Assembly (NCBI GenBank): GCA_027475525.1
Contig: JAMWFC010000117.1
Location: forward strand, 3,210,183 to 3,274,182
DNA: 64,000 nt
From: Macrolepiota albuminosa
Lineage: Eukaryota > Basidiomycota > Agaricomycetes > Agaricales > Agaricaceae
Direction: 5' to 3'
Under the pieces are notes generated by a model that did no database searches, was not told where the DNA came from, and saw only the letters and a list, made by a program, of their open reading frames with translations. Each line of letters opens with the position of its first letter. Within the stretch, counting starts at the first letter, position 1. A program made the position numbers and the translations under genes. This document shows positions 47,101 through 57,620 of the stretch, in pieces.

Positions 47101-48330
47101 TAGCAAGTTACCGACACCTGCTCCTGCCGCACCTCCTGCCACTGCCCCTGCTCCTGCTTCAGAACCATCGTCGTCCGCTACCGCTCCCGAACCGCCTTTG
47201 CCGCCTCTCCATCCCTATTCAGGGATTCCCGACCGTTATCATGCTCCCGCACAACGAAACTTTGCCGCTCCCGAGAAACGTCCTGAGGGTGGCTACCGAC
47301 CTACTGCGCCAATTTTCGACATCGAGAAATCGAACCACGTTTTTAACCGCATCATGAAAACCCACGTCACCTTGTCAGTAGAAGAACTTTGTAGTATTGC
47401 TCCCGACGTCCGCAACCAGGTCAAGACGGCAGTCACTCCCCGACGACCCTTGGCGACAGCCGTTGCCGAGGTTGATGAACTCGACGACGCGCTTCCTGGT
47501 TTACGGCAGTCACTCCCCGACGACCCTTGGCGACAGCCGTTGCCGAGGTTGATGAACTCGACGACGCGCTTCCTGGTTTTTCCGTTACCGTCGACTCTCC
47601 CGACACTGAAGACTCTCTTGCCGACCCCATCGCTAACGCCACCTCTGTGGACCCAGTGGAGACCTACCTTAGGTCAGTCGACCACGGCGAAGACCCAGCA
47701 ATCCTTACCGTCGCCCAAGAATCGCACGCTATCCGCTCGGTAGCGCTAACCGTAGACAACAAGCACGAAGTAGAGGCAATCGTGGATAGCGGGTCTCAGA
47801 TTATTTCTATGGCAGCAGAAGTCGCTAACGATCTAGGCCTCATTTACGACCCTACCGTTATACTAAACATGCAGAGCGCTAACGGTACGGTAGACAGATC
47901 CCTCGGCCTCGCCAAGAATGTGCCGTGCACCCTTGGCGACATTACGTTTTATCTTCAGATCCACATTTTACGCTCCCCGGCTTACGACTTACTACTCGGC
48001 AGACCACCCTTGGCGACATTACGTTTTATCTTCAGATCCACATTTTACGCTCCCCGGCTTACGACTTACTACTCGGCAGACCTTCGACGTCTTGGCGCGA
48101 TCAGTCGTCAAGACAGTTACCGACGAGGAAACGACCCTCACAATTAGCGACCCCAACTCCGGAATCCGACGAACGGTGCCAACGTTCCCTAGGGGACAAC
48201 GAAAAGGCGCCCGCGCTAAGCCCCCGGAGTTTACCGACCAACACGCCAACGAGCCTCCACACCGGTGTTTTCACAGACCATCGAGGAGGTGATTGGCGAC
48301 GATCACGGAGATGTAGCGCTAACGCTGGAA
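47090..48330 (+). CDS. Element A linker and aspartic protease (frame broken by duplications)
   Basis: Pro/Ala-rich linker, then a block shared with B (GGYRPTAPIFDIEKSN), and the retropepsin at about 47765-48100: AIVDSGSQIISMAAEVAN and LLLGRP-FDVLARS. Duplications #12 and #13 shift the frame. The same domain in B lies at 38940-39250. Confidence 0.78.
47426..47579. repeat. 77-bp exact tandem duplication #12
   Basis: Upstream of the element A protease. Confidence 0.95.
47929..48082. repeat. 77-bp exact tandem duplication #13
   Basis: In the element A protease, overlapping the region where element B has duplication #6. Confidence 0.95.
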
Positions 48331-49965
48331 TTTGACCATTCAACTGGTCTTGTAACTGTTATGTCTACTGCTTTTCTTGACGAAGATGTTTTAACTACTT
48401 TACCTACTACCGACGCAGAGCCTTCCCAGAAAAATCAAAACATTACCGACTCTTCTCTTGCCTACTTATACCTTACCGCCTCCGAATCGTTTCAAAATAT
48501 TGCGTCTACCGATACGTATCTCACTACCCTTCCCGGAGCCTCGTCTCCTGCCGTTCTTGGACTTGCCGCTCCTCAGGCTACAGTTCCCCTTTCCACATCT
48601 GTGTATAACCAAGCTAACGCTCCCAAAAGGAAAGGGGTTCAAGTTAAAAAGAAATATAAGCCAGTTGCGCTTAAAACAAAACCCATCGCTACGCACTCTC
48701 CCGAGACTTTCAGAATCGAGCGCCAGATCATTGGCGACCCTCTTGCCGACATGCCGGCCTTATCACCGAATCCGCCACCCTTTCAGCCCACAGGACGTTT
48801 TACCAAGGAACGCCAACAGCAGTTCGCCAAGGAGCACGACACAGGATTTTTGACCAAAGATGAGTTGAACGTCCTTACCGATCTTGTCGCTAAGCAAGAC
48901 AAAGCCTTTGCTTGGGAGGACTCCGAACGCGGCAGTCTACGTACAGATTTCTTCCCGCCTGTCGTCATCCCGACCATCCCGCCTTTGCTTGGGAGGACTC
49001 CGAACGCGGCAGTCTACGTACAGATTTCTTCCCGCCTGTCGTCATCCCGACCATCCCCACGTGCCGTGGACTGAGCACAACCGACCGTTACCGCCTGGAA
49101 TCGAAGCCGAGGTCTGCCAGATTATTAGGACCAAGATACAGGCTGGCGTCTACGAGCCCTCCCGTTACCGCCTGGAATCGAAGCCGAGGTCTGCCAGATT
49201 ATTAGGACCAAGATACAGGCTGGCGTCTACGAGCCCTCTAATAGTTCTTACCGCTCCCGTTGGTTGTCTGCCAGATTATTAGGACCAAGATACAGGCTGG
49301 CGTCTACGAGCCCTCTAATAGTTCTTACCGCTCCCGTTGGTTTGCGTCCTCAAAAAGAACGGCAATCTACGCATAGTTCACAGTCTTGAACCGCTGAATA
49401 GAGTACCATACGACACTCTGGCGTACCGCCTTTCCCTGACCACTTTGCCGAGTCCTTTGCCGGGCGTATCTGTGGCGCCACCCTTGATCTCACTCTGGCG
49501 TACCGCCTTTCCCTGACCACTTTGCCGAGTCCTTTGCCGGGCGTATCTGTGGCGCCACCCTTGATCTTACGTTGGCTACGATGAGCGCTTGATTCACCCT
49601 TCTTCCCGCGACCTCACTACTTTCAAACTCCGTTTGGCGCCTTGCGCCTAGTCACCTTACCGATGGGCTGGACAAACTCAGTCCCCATATTCCATGACGA
49701 CATCACTTTCATCCTCCAACCCGCCTAGTCACCTTACCGATGGGCTGGACAAACTCAGTCCCCATATTCCATGACGACATCACTTTCATCCTCCAACCGA
49801 GATACCGCATAACGTCCTTAGCTTCATCGACGACGTTGGCGTCAAAGGCCCCAAAGACTGGCGACTCGTGAACGGCTTACCGGCGACCCATCCCGACAAC
49901 TCCAACATTCGCTTAGCGCTATGGGACTTTTTCCAGCTGCTCAATCGAGTTCTCCAGCGTATGAA
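48265..49965 (+). CDS. Element A reverse transcriptase (partial, runs into gap)
   Basis: A 269-codon open frame (48265-49074) covers the region before RT. RT pieces follow: GIEAEVCQIIRTKIQAGVYEPS (twice because of duplications), KKNGNLRIVHSLEPLN, RICGATLDL, LVTLPMGWTNSV, LSFIDDVGVKGPKDWRL (about 49820-49860) and FFQLLNRVLQRM at the gap edge. Besides five duplications, single-base losses against element B occur around 49330-49620, hinting at poor consensus near the gap. Confidence 0.75.
48904..49057. repeat. 77-bp exact tandem duplication #14
   Basis: Upstream of the element A RT core. Confidence 0.95.
49085..49238. repeat. 77-bp exact tandem duplication #15
   Basis: Start of the element A RT; overlaps duplication #16. 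Confidence 0.95.
49189..49342. repeat. 77-bp exact tandem duplication #16
   Basis: Overlaps #15, so part of this sequence appears three times with 77-bp period steps. Confidence 0.95.
49414..49567. repeat. 77-bp exact tandem duplication #17
   Basis: In the element A RT. Confidence 0.95.
49645..49798. repeat. 77-bp exact tandem duplication #18
   Basis: In the element A RT, at the LPMGWTNS block. Confidence 0.95.
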
Positions 49966-50065
49966 NNNNNNNNNNNNNNNNNNNNNNNNNNNNNNNNNNN
50001 NNNNNNNNNNNNNNNNNNNNNNNNNNNNNNNNNNNNNNNNNNNNNNNNNNNNNNNNNNNNNNNNN
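49966..50065. other. Assembly gap of exactly 100 N
   Basis: A 100-base N run, the usual placeholder for unknown gap length. It sits inside element A RT on the left and 76 bp from the right end of element C on the right, so several kilobases are probably missing. Confidence 0.98.
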
Positions 50066-50066
50066 A

Positions 50067-50220
50067 GAAATAAGGAAGTGAATGAAAGGAGAGTGAAGAA
50101 ATAAGGAGTGAAAGAAGAAAGGAATGAGGGGTCCCCTGACAGAAAAATAAGGAAGTGAATGAAAGGAGAGTGAAGAAATAAGGAGTGAAAGAAGAAAGGA
50201 ATGAGGGGTCCCCTGACAGA
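50067..50220. repeat. 77-bp exact tandem duplication #19
   Basis: Starts right at the gap edge and duplicates the right end of element C. Confidence 0.93.
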
Positions 50221-50223
50221 ACC
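50219..50223. repeat. Target-site duplication GAACC (right)
   Basis: Pairs with 43570-43574. Confidence 0.7.
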
Positions 50224-50224
50224 G

Positions 50225-51532
50225 GAAGGGGGAGCCAGGAAAGGCTCTAGAAAAAGGCAGGGAGTTAGCTAACCGAAGCCAGGCGAAAAAGGGGTATAGG
50301 CACTAACCAAACCCCCAGTCTTGCGGAGAAGACTATGAAGGCTCAAAGCGGTACCAGTAACGGTCTGCTCCTACGACACACATAAGTATTACCTAAAGCG
50401 GGCGGTAATAAAGGGTTTACGGTGACTAGAGCTGGGTCTGTATCTATCTCCCATTCGGCGGAGGCTGCTAGCAGGATCCGGTACCGGCGCACAAGAGTCA
50501 ATATGTTACTGTTCTTTTGTGGAAAGCTGCCGTCAGGCATCAACGCAAGAAAATGCTCGAGGCGATCTAGGATGGGAGGCCGGTGAACGAGTACGGGGTC
50601 ATCAAGAAGGAGGGAAGGTTCTGGCATGATATGATACTAACCGGGTTAACAGCGCCACGGTGAACGAGTACGGGGTCATCAAGAAGGAGGGAAGGTTCTG
50701 GCATGATATGATACTAACCGGGTTAACAGCACCAGAACCCATAAAATACCTCAAGCTACGTGCAGGGTCGCGGATACTTGGGAACTCTTACATGCGCAAA
50801 ACAATCATGAGGGGGGGGGAAGACAGTGATGCATTTCATATAACTACGACAAAAGAAATCAACTAGCCAAAATCTGTCAGCCCGGTGGGGGGGGGGAAGA
50901 CAGTGATGCATTTCATATAACTACGACAAAAGAAATCAACTAGCCAAAATCTGTCAGCCCGGTGGCGCCATGGAAAAGAAGGAGCTGACTTACATAAATG
51001 ACATGGGAGATGGACGAGCATCAAGGCCCGGGCAGAAGGAGAGGCCTGGGAGGCCTCCAGCCTTCAGCAGGACCACGAAAAAGCCGGCCACCGGTAGACG
51101 AGCGAGGCGCCTAGCGAAGCGATGCGTTAGAAGGAAGAAAAGAGGTAATAAAATGACAAACCAGGTAGTGACTCTCCTCCAGCAGCAGCTCAAGACGTTC
51201 TTTCGTTTCCTTGGTCGCGATTTGCTTGATTTGGAAACTATCAGAAGAGAAGGAGGGCGAAAAAGGCAATAGCGCACCTGAAAAATCCGACTCCAGTTTT
51301 TCTCCATACCGAAACGGGTCAACGGCAGGTCATCGTTCCAGATCTCACAGGCCACACGAAGTAGCTGGCAGCGACGACCTAATTCAACGACTCCGTCGGT
51401 CAGTCCGGGTACGCCAACCGCTGGGTAGTGGTGGAAGAACGAGGTAGCGCGTTCCAGGAAAGTGGGGGGATCAATTACGACGTGAGCACGATCACAACGG
51501 GCAGTCCACACGATGCCGGTTGGGCTTTCCAT
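50225..51532 (-). CDS. Element B antisense gene 2 (unknown, possibly spliced)
   Basis: Not recognised. Two minus-strand blocks look coding: 51532-51290 (MESPTGIVWTARCDRAHVVI, then LGRRCQLLRVACEIWNDDLP) and 50627-50345 (LDDPVLVHRPPILDRLEHFL, then VRRYRILLAASAEWEIDTDP). The second halves of the two blocks resemble each other, so there may be an internal repeat or two exons of one gene. Duplications #20-#22 disrupt the area. It lies downstream of, and in the same direction as, antisense gene 1. Confidence 0.35.
50581..50734. repeat. 77-bp exact tandem duplication #20
   Basis: In the antisense region of element B. Confidence 0.95.
50812..50965. repeat. 77-bp exact tandem duplication #21
   Basis: In the antisense region of element B; begins in a G-run, so borders are approximate. 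Confidence 0.92.
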
Positions 51533-51534
51533 CG

Positions 51535-51688
51535 CGAAGACTGATGAGATGCGGTCGAGGCATGGGCAATTTATAGGACTCGGACGGTGTTTCAACTAGT
51601 GACAGCGTGGACGAAGACTGATGAGATGCGGTCGAGGCATGGGCAATTTATAGGACTCGGACGGTGTTTCAACTAGTGACAGCGTGGA
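51535..51688. repeat. 77-bp exact tandem duplication #22
   Basis: Lies at the start of the first block of antisense gene 2. Confidence 0.95.
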
Positions 51689-51921
51689 AGGGCACTTCTC
51701 AAGGGGCTTGGACCCTGACGCAGACACGAACCAATAGGATGCGCTGGAAACCATTTTAGGTCACACAAAGAGGGAATTAACCTTCGAGATCTAGCGCTTA
51801 TAGCCACCATCACCGAATAACCACAAGCAATCAGTGGCACTCTATTTCTTATACATTAAAACTTCTTGCATGAATCGACTTATTTTTCTATAGACGATAC
51901 CTATTTCTTCCTAGGCTGGCG

Positions 51922-52075
51922 CGATATTGGCTATTGGGTCGCGCTGGTAATAGGGGTTTTTACGCCATGATGATTTACTGAGCGTTTCCCCTTTTTTCCG
52001 ATATTGGCTATTGGGTCGCGCTGGTAATAGGGGTTTTTACGCCATGATGATTTACTGAGCGTTTCCCCTTTTTTC
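51922..52075. repeat. 77-bp exact tandem duplication #23
   Basis: Between the two antisense genes of element B, in an AT-richer spacer (51700-52210) without a visible gene. Confidence 0.95.
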
Positions 52076-52213
52076 TTACTTTATATTTTGATTACTTACA
52101 AACTGACGATTTTGAAACAAGGGGAGGGGAGCGTTTATTTTAGTATGGCTATCACAAACTACGTATCAAAATTTTCAAAGTCCACAAAAGTTCGAAGCGC
52201 TACGGGCCGGCGA

Positions 52214-54716
52214 CTACGCATCAGACGCGGAGGGAGCGGGATCACCCAATGGAAGCAAGTCCCCGTCTTGAATGGCGTTACTCGCTTGCCACTCAAGCGC
52301 ATCAGTGATGTCGTCATGGAGCTCAAGCAGGAGGAGCTCACTGCGCGCTAAGGTGGAGACACGAGGACGGAGGAGGGTGAGTTCGTTACCGATGATGTCG
52401 GTCGCGTCCTTGACCTGGCGGAGTTGTTGATGGAGATCAGCGGCAGGACGAAGAGGAGTGACGGGATAAGAGAACTCATTCCCAAGCCAAGGATAGGCGT
52501 TGCCGGAAACGCGCATGGCAGGGGGAGAAGTCCAAAAGGGATCGAACTTGGCAGAGGTCAGCGAAAAGGCAAACTGACTAAGAAATGCAGACTGACTCGA
52601 ACGGTTATGGGAGCATGGGGGGTCCACTCATGGCGCTTGTCGCCTGGTGACATGGCCCTAGCGGAGGAAAGGTGGATGCCATAAGAAGGCAAGTACCTCC
52701 AGCGGTGACGGCGCTCGCCCTGAGCCACTAAGGTCCCTTCGGACTCAGGCGCGGTGGAGGACTTGTGAGTACTGGGGAAGGAAGAAAGGCTACAAGGGGG
52801 AGTAAGAGAAGGGGTAATAGGAAGGGCAACGGGGGAAGCGCTAGCCGCGACAGCTTCAGGAGCAGGGGTAGCGCCGGCAACAGACATCACGACATCTTTG
52901 GCGGGAGGAATATTCACGACGACGGGGAGCGAAGGAGTAGGGGATCTGGCGACAAAGGAGTTAGCGCAACTTGACAAGGGGAACTCGAAGACTACGCACC
53001 GATTACCACTGGGGCCGCTCTGATAAGGGTTAGCGGCGATAGGGGGAGTAATGCAAAGCAGAAGAGCGCGTACCGCCAATAGCGCATCGGTGTCGACTAC
53101 AGGCCCAGCCTCATCGTCATCCTCGCCCTCAGCATCCCTCTCGGTATCCTCGCCCTCATCAGTAGACGACTTGGTAGAAGACAAGACAACGGGAGTAGCA
53201 GGCACTAGCTCTTGGCGCTTACCGGGACTCTTGCTAGGGGAGGCGACAATGGGCTTACGTTTCGAAGGGACGGGATGATGGGGAGAGCGGGCAAAGGGGG
53301 CCGCCACGGTGGTACCATCTTGGGTGATGGGAAGCGCTAGACTTGCAGCGCTAATCACAGTGGGCTGACGAGTAGCGGCCAGATCACGTTGCTGCAGCAC
53401 AAAGGCCCAGGCGTTACGAACTAGGACGGCACGCTCGTAATTGCGCTGCATGATAGCGTCCCTACCACGTTCGCAAGTACAAATCCCATTGAAGGCACAG
53501 CCCCATTTCAGCGCATCGCAGCGGTAGCAGGGAAGAGAAGTGGTAGGAAACCAGCAACCCTTGGGATCGTTTTCAGACCAACATTTATCGCACTGGGAAA
53601 GAAGTTAGCGACGTCATCAACCTTTCAGGGACAAACAAGCACTTACCGCACCAATCTTCGCCCTAAAAGCGCGGCGCTCCACGGGTGCCACTGTAACCTT
53701 CTTCTTAGCGCCGAGTACTTGGACACCAGCCGGGAGGCTGTTATCAAGAACGGTAGTGTCGCGACAAAGGCGCAACAGATCATGAAGCTCCGCATCAGTA
53801 AACATAGTTTGGTTGGGCGCCTAAGGAGGGCTCGATCAGGCACTAGAAACAAGCGATCTTAAAAAGAAATACTTACAACATACAAAGGGGCAACACGAGC
53901 AGGGAGATTGACCTAAGAAGCAGAGTTAATAGAAGAACTAGAGACAAGAAGACAAGGACGCACGGTACATTTAGGAGGGCTAGCAAGAGCAGGGGGTGCG
54001 CGATTAATAACGACGGTGAAGTTACGGGGGGGAAGGCAAGAAATAGTATGGGTAGGTCCGGGCCGGGGCTCACTGGCGGTAATGGCAATCCGTTTGATGG
54101 CCGAGTGAGGAGGTGCAGTACGAGTGGGAGAAGCGACGATGGGTGCAGGACGAGCGGGAGAAGTATTGCCACGAAAAGGACTACCGAGAACGGGAGGAGG
54201 CAGGACGGAAACAAGAGCAGCAGGAGCGGCCAGAGCAGAAGGAACGGTAGGGGCCGATGGGGCACTAGGAAGGCGGGCGACGGTGGGCGACGTAGCAACC
54301 GACTACTCAGGGTTAACATGGAAAATGTGAGGAAGAAGAAGAAGGAACTCACTTTGCCAACCTCGGTACTAGCCAGCAGGGCATCAATCTCGTCCGATAG
54401 AGAAGGAGCCTAGTATGGGCGCTGAACCTTAGCGCCACGAACCCAAAATCAAACTTAGAAACTTACAAAAAGGTCCGTGAAAGGGCGCAACCAATCGGCA
54501 CCTTCGTACGCACGGTACCGGGCCACACACCACTCGCAAACCTCGTCACCCCGCTCTGTCGGAGCTGCGGACCACGAGCCAGCGCCGATAGAGTTGCATA
54601 ATGCCAGGGACGGTTTGTGGCGCATCGGCGGGACCAACAGACTTAGCGCGATCGAATAAATAAGAGGCCTTAGCCAGGAAATTGCGAAGAGCAGAGGCAT
54701 CGAAAGGAGTGGACAT
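52214..54716 (-). CDS. Element B antisense gene 1 with Zn2Cys6-like cysteine cluster
   Basis: A spliced minus-strand gene between pol and the 3' LTR, transcribed against the element. A start at 54716 gives MSTPFDASALRNFLAKASYL; a later frame at 54560-54475 (VCEWCVARYRAYEGADWLRPF) precedes a GTAAGT donor. A short exon (SLSDEIDALLAS) and a Ser/Pro-rich exon (about 54300-53885) follow, then FTDAELHDLLRLCRDTTVLD (53805-53650). After an intron comes CDKCWSENDPKGCW with PCYRCDALKWGC (about 53592-53500), spaced CX2CX8CX8CX2CX6C, close to the fungal Zn2Cys6 pattern. A basic, Pro/Ser-rich and acidic linker follows, and the C-terminal helical part ends ALEWQASNAIQDGDLLPLGD near 52214. A frame discontinuity remains near 54560. 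Role unknown; DNA or protein binding is inference. Confidence 0.5.
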
Positions 54717-54854
54717 GTTGGGAAAGATGGAAAGGAAAACACGAGAAGGAGAAGTGCAGAAAACGACTTTTATAAGGCGCCGGCGGCATCATACGGACCG
54801 TAGCGCAGTCAAATTAATGACGGCGTTTGACTGAGGACAGTCAATTTTTCAGTT

Positions 54855-54863
54855 GGGGGGAGA
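54855..54863 (+). promoter_or_regulatory. Element B polypurine tract
   Basis: GGGGGGAGA immediately before TGATAGG of the 3' LTR. Confidence 0.8.
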
Positions 54864-55934
54864 TGATAGGCTTCTACTCGGACTGAGCGCATCAAGGGAC
54901 ATTATAGGCCAACCGACACTTGACGTACTCAGGACTCTAGCGACCAGTTGGGAATATAGAGCAGCTCTAGCTCTGGCAAACTACTACAGGATTTAGAAAT
55001 CTATCCTAACCCCTAACTACCAAGCCTTCAGCGCACTCTTTTCACCTAGCCCAAGGACGAAGGAGGCTCATAACGTATAGCGCTAACACGACGGCGGGAG
55101 AGGACTCTAACTAAACCCCGATCACTTCCAGAAGGAGCCAGCAGCAGACGCTGCCATTTGACGAGGCACTTCAATCAGAAGTCTAAAAGGATCAATGACG
55201 GCGGCACTGGATATACTTAAATCCGACATCTGGACCTGCCAGGAACTAATACAATGAGTAGCGCTGACATTAGCGCTCACGGCGTCTGTCGAGGATTTTC
55301 CGACCATACCCCGGAACAGCCTGGCCAATCAGAGATATAGTAAAAGTGAGCAGACTCGTACAATTCTAAGTCAATATAGAGTCGCCGCTGGTCGCCGTGG
55401 GTCATAACGCCGTTGGTCGCCGTCAGCCATGTGCAAAAGGTTGCCGTTGACAGGTTGCCGTTAGAGGAAACCACAAGGAGAGGCGCTAGGAGGTAGCGCT
55501 GCAGATGGACTTGTATTTTGGCAAACACGGTAGCGCATAGTATATAAAATAGCTACCTTACATATATATAACAACGAATTGTAACCCCTCGAACAGACAG
55601 TTACACTTAGCGTTCAACTTGCGCTAGCTTCCTTTGACTTCGTCACTAAGTCGGGCACTAGCTTTGTCTATCTCGTCTTCATCGTTTACGGTGCCACCTA
55701 CGGGCACAATATGCTGCGCTATTCGTCTTTTCTCCAATATCTTTGCCTAAACTACGACGCTTACCATCTGCCAGGTAGCCTCCGAAGCGCTATAAGCTAG
55801 CGCATCGTTTTACTACCTCCACTCGAGCACACTGGGACCCTGTCAGGACTCCTCACAACTACGCACGCCAAGCGCTGGAGACGGCGTTGTACTGCGTATA
55901 CGTCCAGCGCACCCAACCACAGTTGGCGTCATCA
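54864..55934 (+). repeat. Element B 3' LTR
   Basis: 1071 bp, TGATAGG...GTCATCA, near-identical to 35621-36701. Followed by CCGT, the target duplication, and then the rest of the A' LTR. Confidence 0.92.
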
Positions 55935-56706
55935 CCGTCAGCAAGCGTTGACAGATGGCATCACTCAGGCAGCACGTGGTCTCACTAGCTGGCGGCAGCG
56001 CTTACAAGTTAGAATGATGGTATTTCCCTGTGACTGACAGCTTGGCATTTCACCTTGGCACCTGGCATTGCCCAGCGCCTTCTTGTTATTTGGACAGACA
56101 GTATTTTTGTTAACCTCTCAATATTTAGTTTAATGCACAGCGACTACTTACACTCTTTCCAGTTCGCCGCTCCTTGGCAATGCTTAGTCGTTTAGCAATG
56201 GTGAACTCATCTTCACTATAAATATTTACCATTGTTGTCAGTTAGAAACAGAACAGAGTACCCCACTTTACACCCCTCAGTTCACCCTACAGTTCAGATT
56301 TCTTTTGAGCTGACTAAGTTCATAGTCGCTAACTGTCTGAACACTCTTAGCCTGCTTGCCGCAGTTATGCTTATGGAACCTACGTGCCTAGCACTTATGG
56401 CAGGCATTATGCAGCTTAGTCATTGCTAAGCCTCTAGTTTCCTTCCCGTGTTCCCTTGCCGCATTTAATCGTGTTCATCCTCCTACCCTTTTAGATGCAC
56501 TTTGTCATTGGCGCAACTTCCTTACTGCCTTTCCTTGCCGACTATCGTTACTGACTTACACCCAACCTTGCCGTTTAACTCTTTTTTCAGACTTGTTCCC
56601 TGGGAACTGCCCAGGACTCCCTCAATTTTAGCGCGCCCAACGCATTATTACCCAGATTAGTAGCCGTAAACCGTATCTGCTACTGATCTACTTTTGGGCA
56701 TCATCA
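55935..56706 (+). mobile_element. Family-A' solo LTR, right piece
   Basis: Continues the sequence cut at 35620 and ends GGGCATCATCA. It matches the truncated LTR at 3212-3532. Joined to the left piece it makes about 972 bp, the size of a full A-family LTR. Confidence 0.85.
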
Positions 56707-57560
56707 CCATGAGATTATTCCCTCCTCTATGCTTTACAGTAGATGTAGTTGTTTGGTCTGAAATGCCTTCTCCTTATAGCTTTTACACATACTGCTTTCT
56801 TTCGAACTCAATCCTGTTAATATTTGTTTCATCTGTTTGCAACACCTTTTTTCAGTCCTCTATAGTCCAGTTCTGATGCTCCTGAGCCCATTTAAGCCAT
56901 AGTTGTCAATGTCTAGCTTTGAGCATAGGAACTTTTCTCTAGTCCAGTTCTGATGCTCCTGAGCCCATTTAAGCCATAGTTGTCAATGTCTAGCTTTGAG
57001 CATAGGAACTTTTCTCTTGATAGCAGACCAATACCCCTTCTCCTTCAACACATTCTAGATGGTCTGGAAAGAAACAGGGTTGGAAATAATGTTGTTGATA
57101 AAATTGATGGCCTGGACAGCTGTATCAAGACTCTTAGTTGAGATTTGATAAACAATAGTCTGTTTATCATGTAGAGTAAGCTTAGCAGGATGGCCTCTAA
57201 AATGGTTTTTCTTGTCTATTTTCAACTTTCTACTAATTTTTCCAATAGTAGACTTCCCTAGACCAGTTTTAGCCTCAATCTAGTACAGAAAATACCCTTC
57301 AGCAAGAAGAGAAGCAATAACAGAGTGTTGTGCAGGAGGAGTAACTTTCATAATAGTAGTTGAAGGCCAAGATATGGTTCAACCAGCTTGAACCACTCTC
57401 AAATATATCTAAACATGGTCACATGACTCTGTCTGTATTCTCACATGCAACTTACTCCTTGTTTCTGACTAAAACAGGAATAAACCTGAAAAATTAGAGA
57501 TGCTCAAAAAACTGTCTCAATGAGTAAATATTTTAAAATAGCCATTGCTCCATTAGTTTT
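56707..57560 (-). pseudogene. Tc1/mariner relic, 5' part of transposase and inner end
   Basis: Resumes the transposon interrupted at 35416. The minus strand carries the segment equivalent to 62900 back to 62300 of the better copy, with stops. The inner binding-site motif GCTCAAAAAACTGT lies at about 57500. Confidence 0.85.
56863..57016. repeat. 77-bp exact tandem duplication #24
   Basis: In the Tc1 relic; corresponds to the position of duplication #27 in the other Tc1 copy. Confidence 0.95.
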
Positions 57561-57620
57561 GATCTCAATTACATAAGCCTAGGTTCATTTTGTAGCTATA
57601 ATGCCATAATATTATTGGTT

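Larger units (their letters stand above)
44117..49965 (+). mobile_element. Gypsy element A (5' part, truncated by gap)
   Basis: Ty3/gypsy element of the same lineage as B. LTR, primer-binding site, gag, protease and the first two thirds of RT are present before the N run. It is CpG-rich with no shared stop mutations, so it is the youngest insertion of the nest. Twelve 77-bp duplications interrupt its frames. The remaining RT, RNase H, integrase, 3' LTR and the rest of element C must lie in the gap. Confidence 0.88.
43575..50218. mobile_element. Element C (inverted-end element, interrupted by element A and the gap)
   Basis: Left end begins TGTCAGGGGACCCCTCATTC. The right end, seen only for its last ~76 bp, is the exact reverse complement and finishes GGGGTCCCCTGACA. 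GAACC flanks both ends. The terminal stretch is strongly pyrimidine-rich (about 43590-43680). Left body 43575-44116 is homologous to the relic at 34430-34810. No transposase is visible, so it could be a non-autonomous DNA transposon or an LTR-type unit. Confidence 0.6.
35621..55934 (+). mobile_element. Gypsy element B, with nested insertions
   Basis: Ty3/gypsy retrotransposon bounded by two ~1.07-kb LTRs and flanked by CCGT. Its own sequence is about 13.3 kb after subtracting element C (43575-50218) and the 77-bp duplications. Order: LTR, primer-binding site, gag, protease, RT, RNase H, integrase, GPY-like C-terminus, then antisense frames, polypurine tract and LTR. There is no chromodomain. 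LTRs differ at roughly two percent by eye, mostly C/T and G/A changes plus one ~10-bp indel, implying an insertion that is not recent. Confidence 0.9.

Noticed and set aside
35413..56710. Five-base target duplications ACCAT and ACCGT for the A'/B LTRs
   Set aside because: They would need the terminal A of TG...CA LTR ends to be shared. The four-base reading keeps intact TG...CA ends and also suits the solo LTR at 30451. The ambiguity remains, so only the four-base form is annotated.
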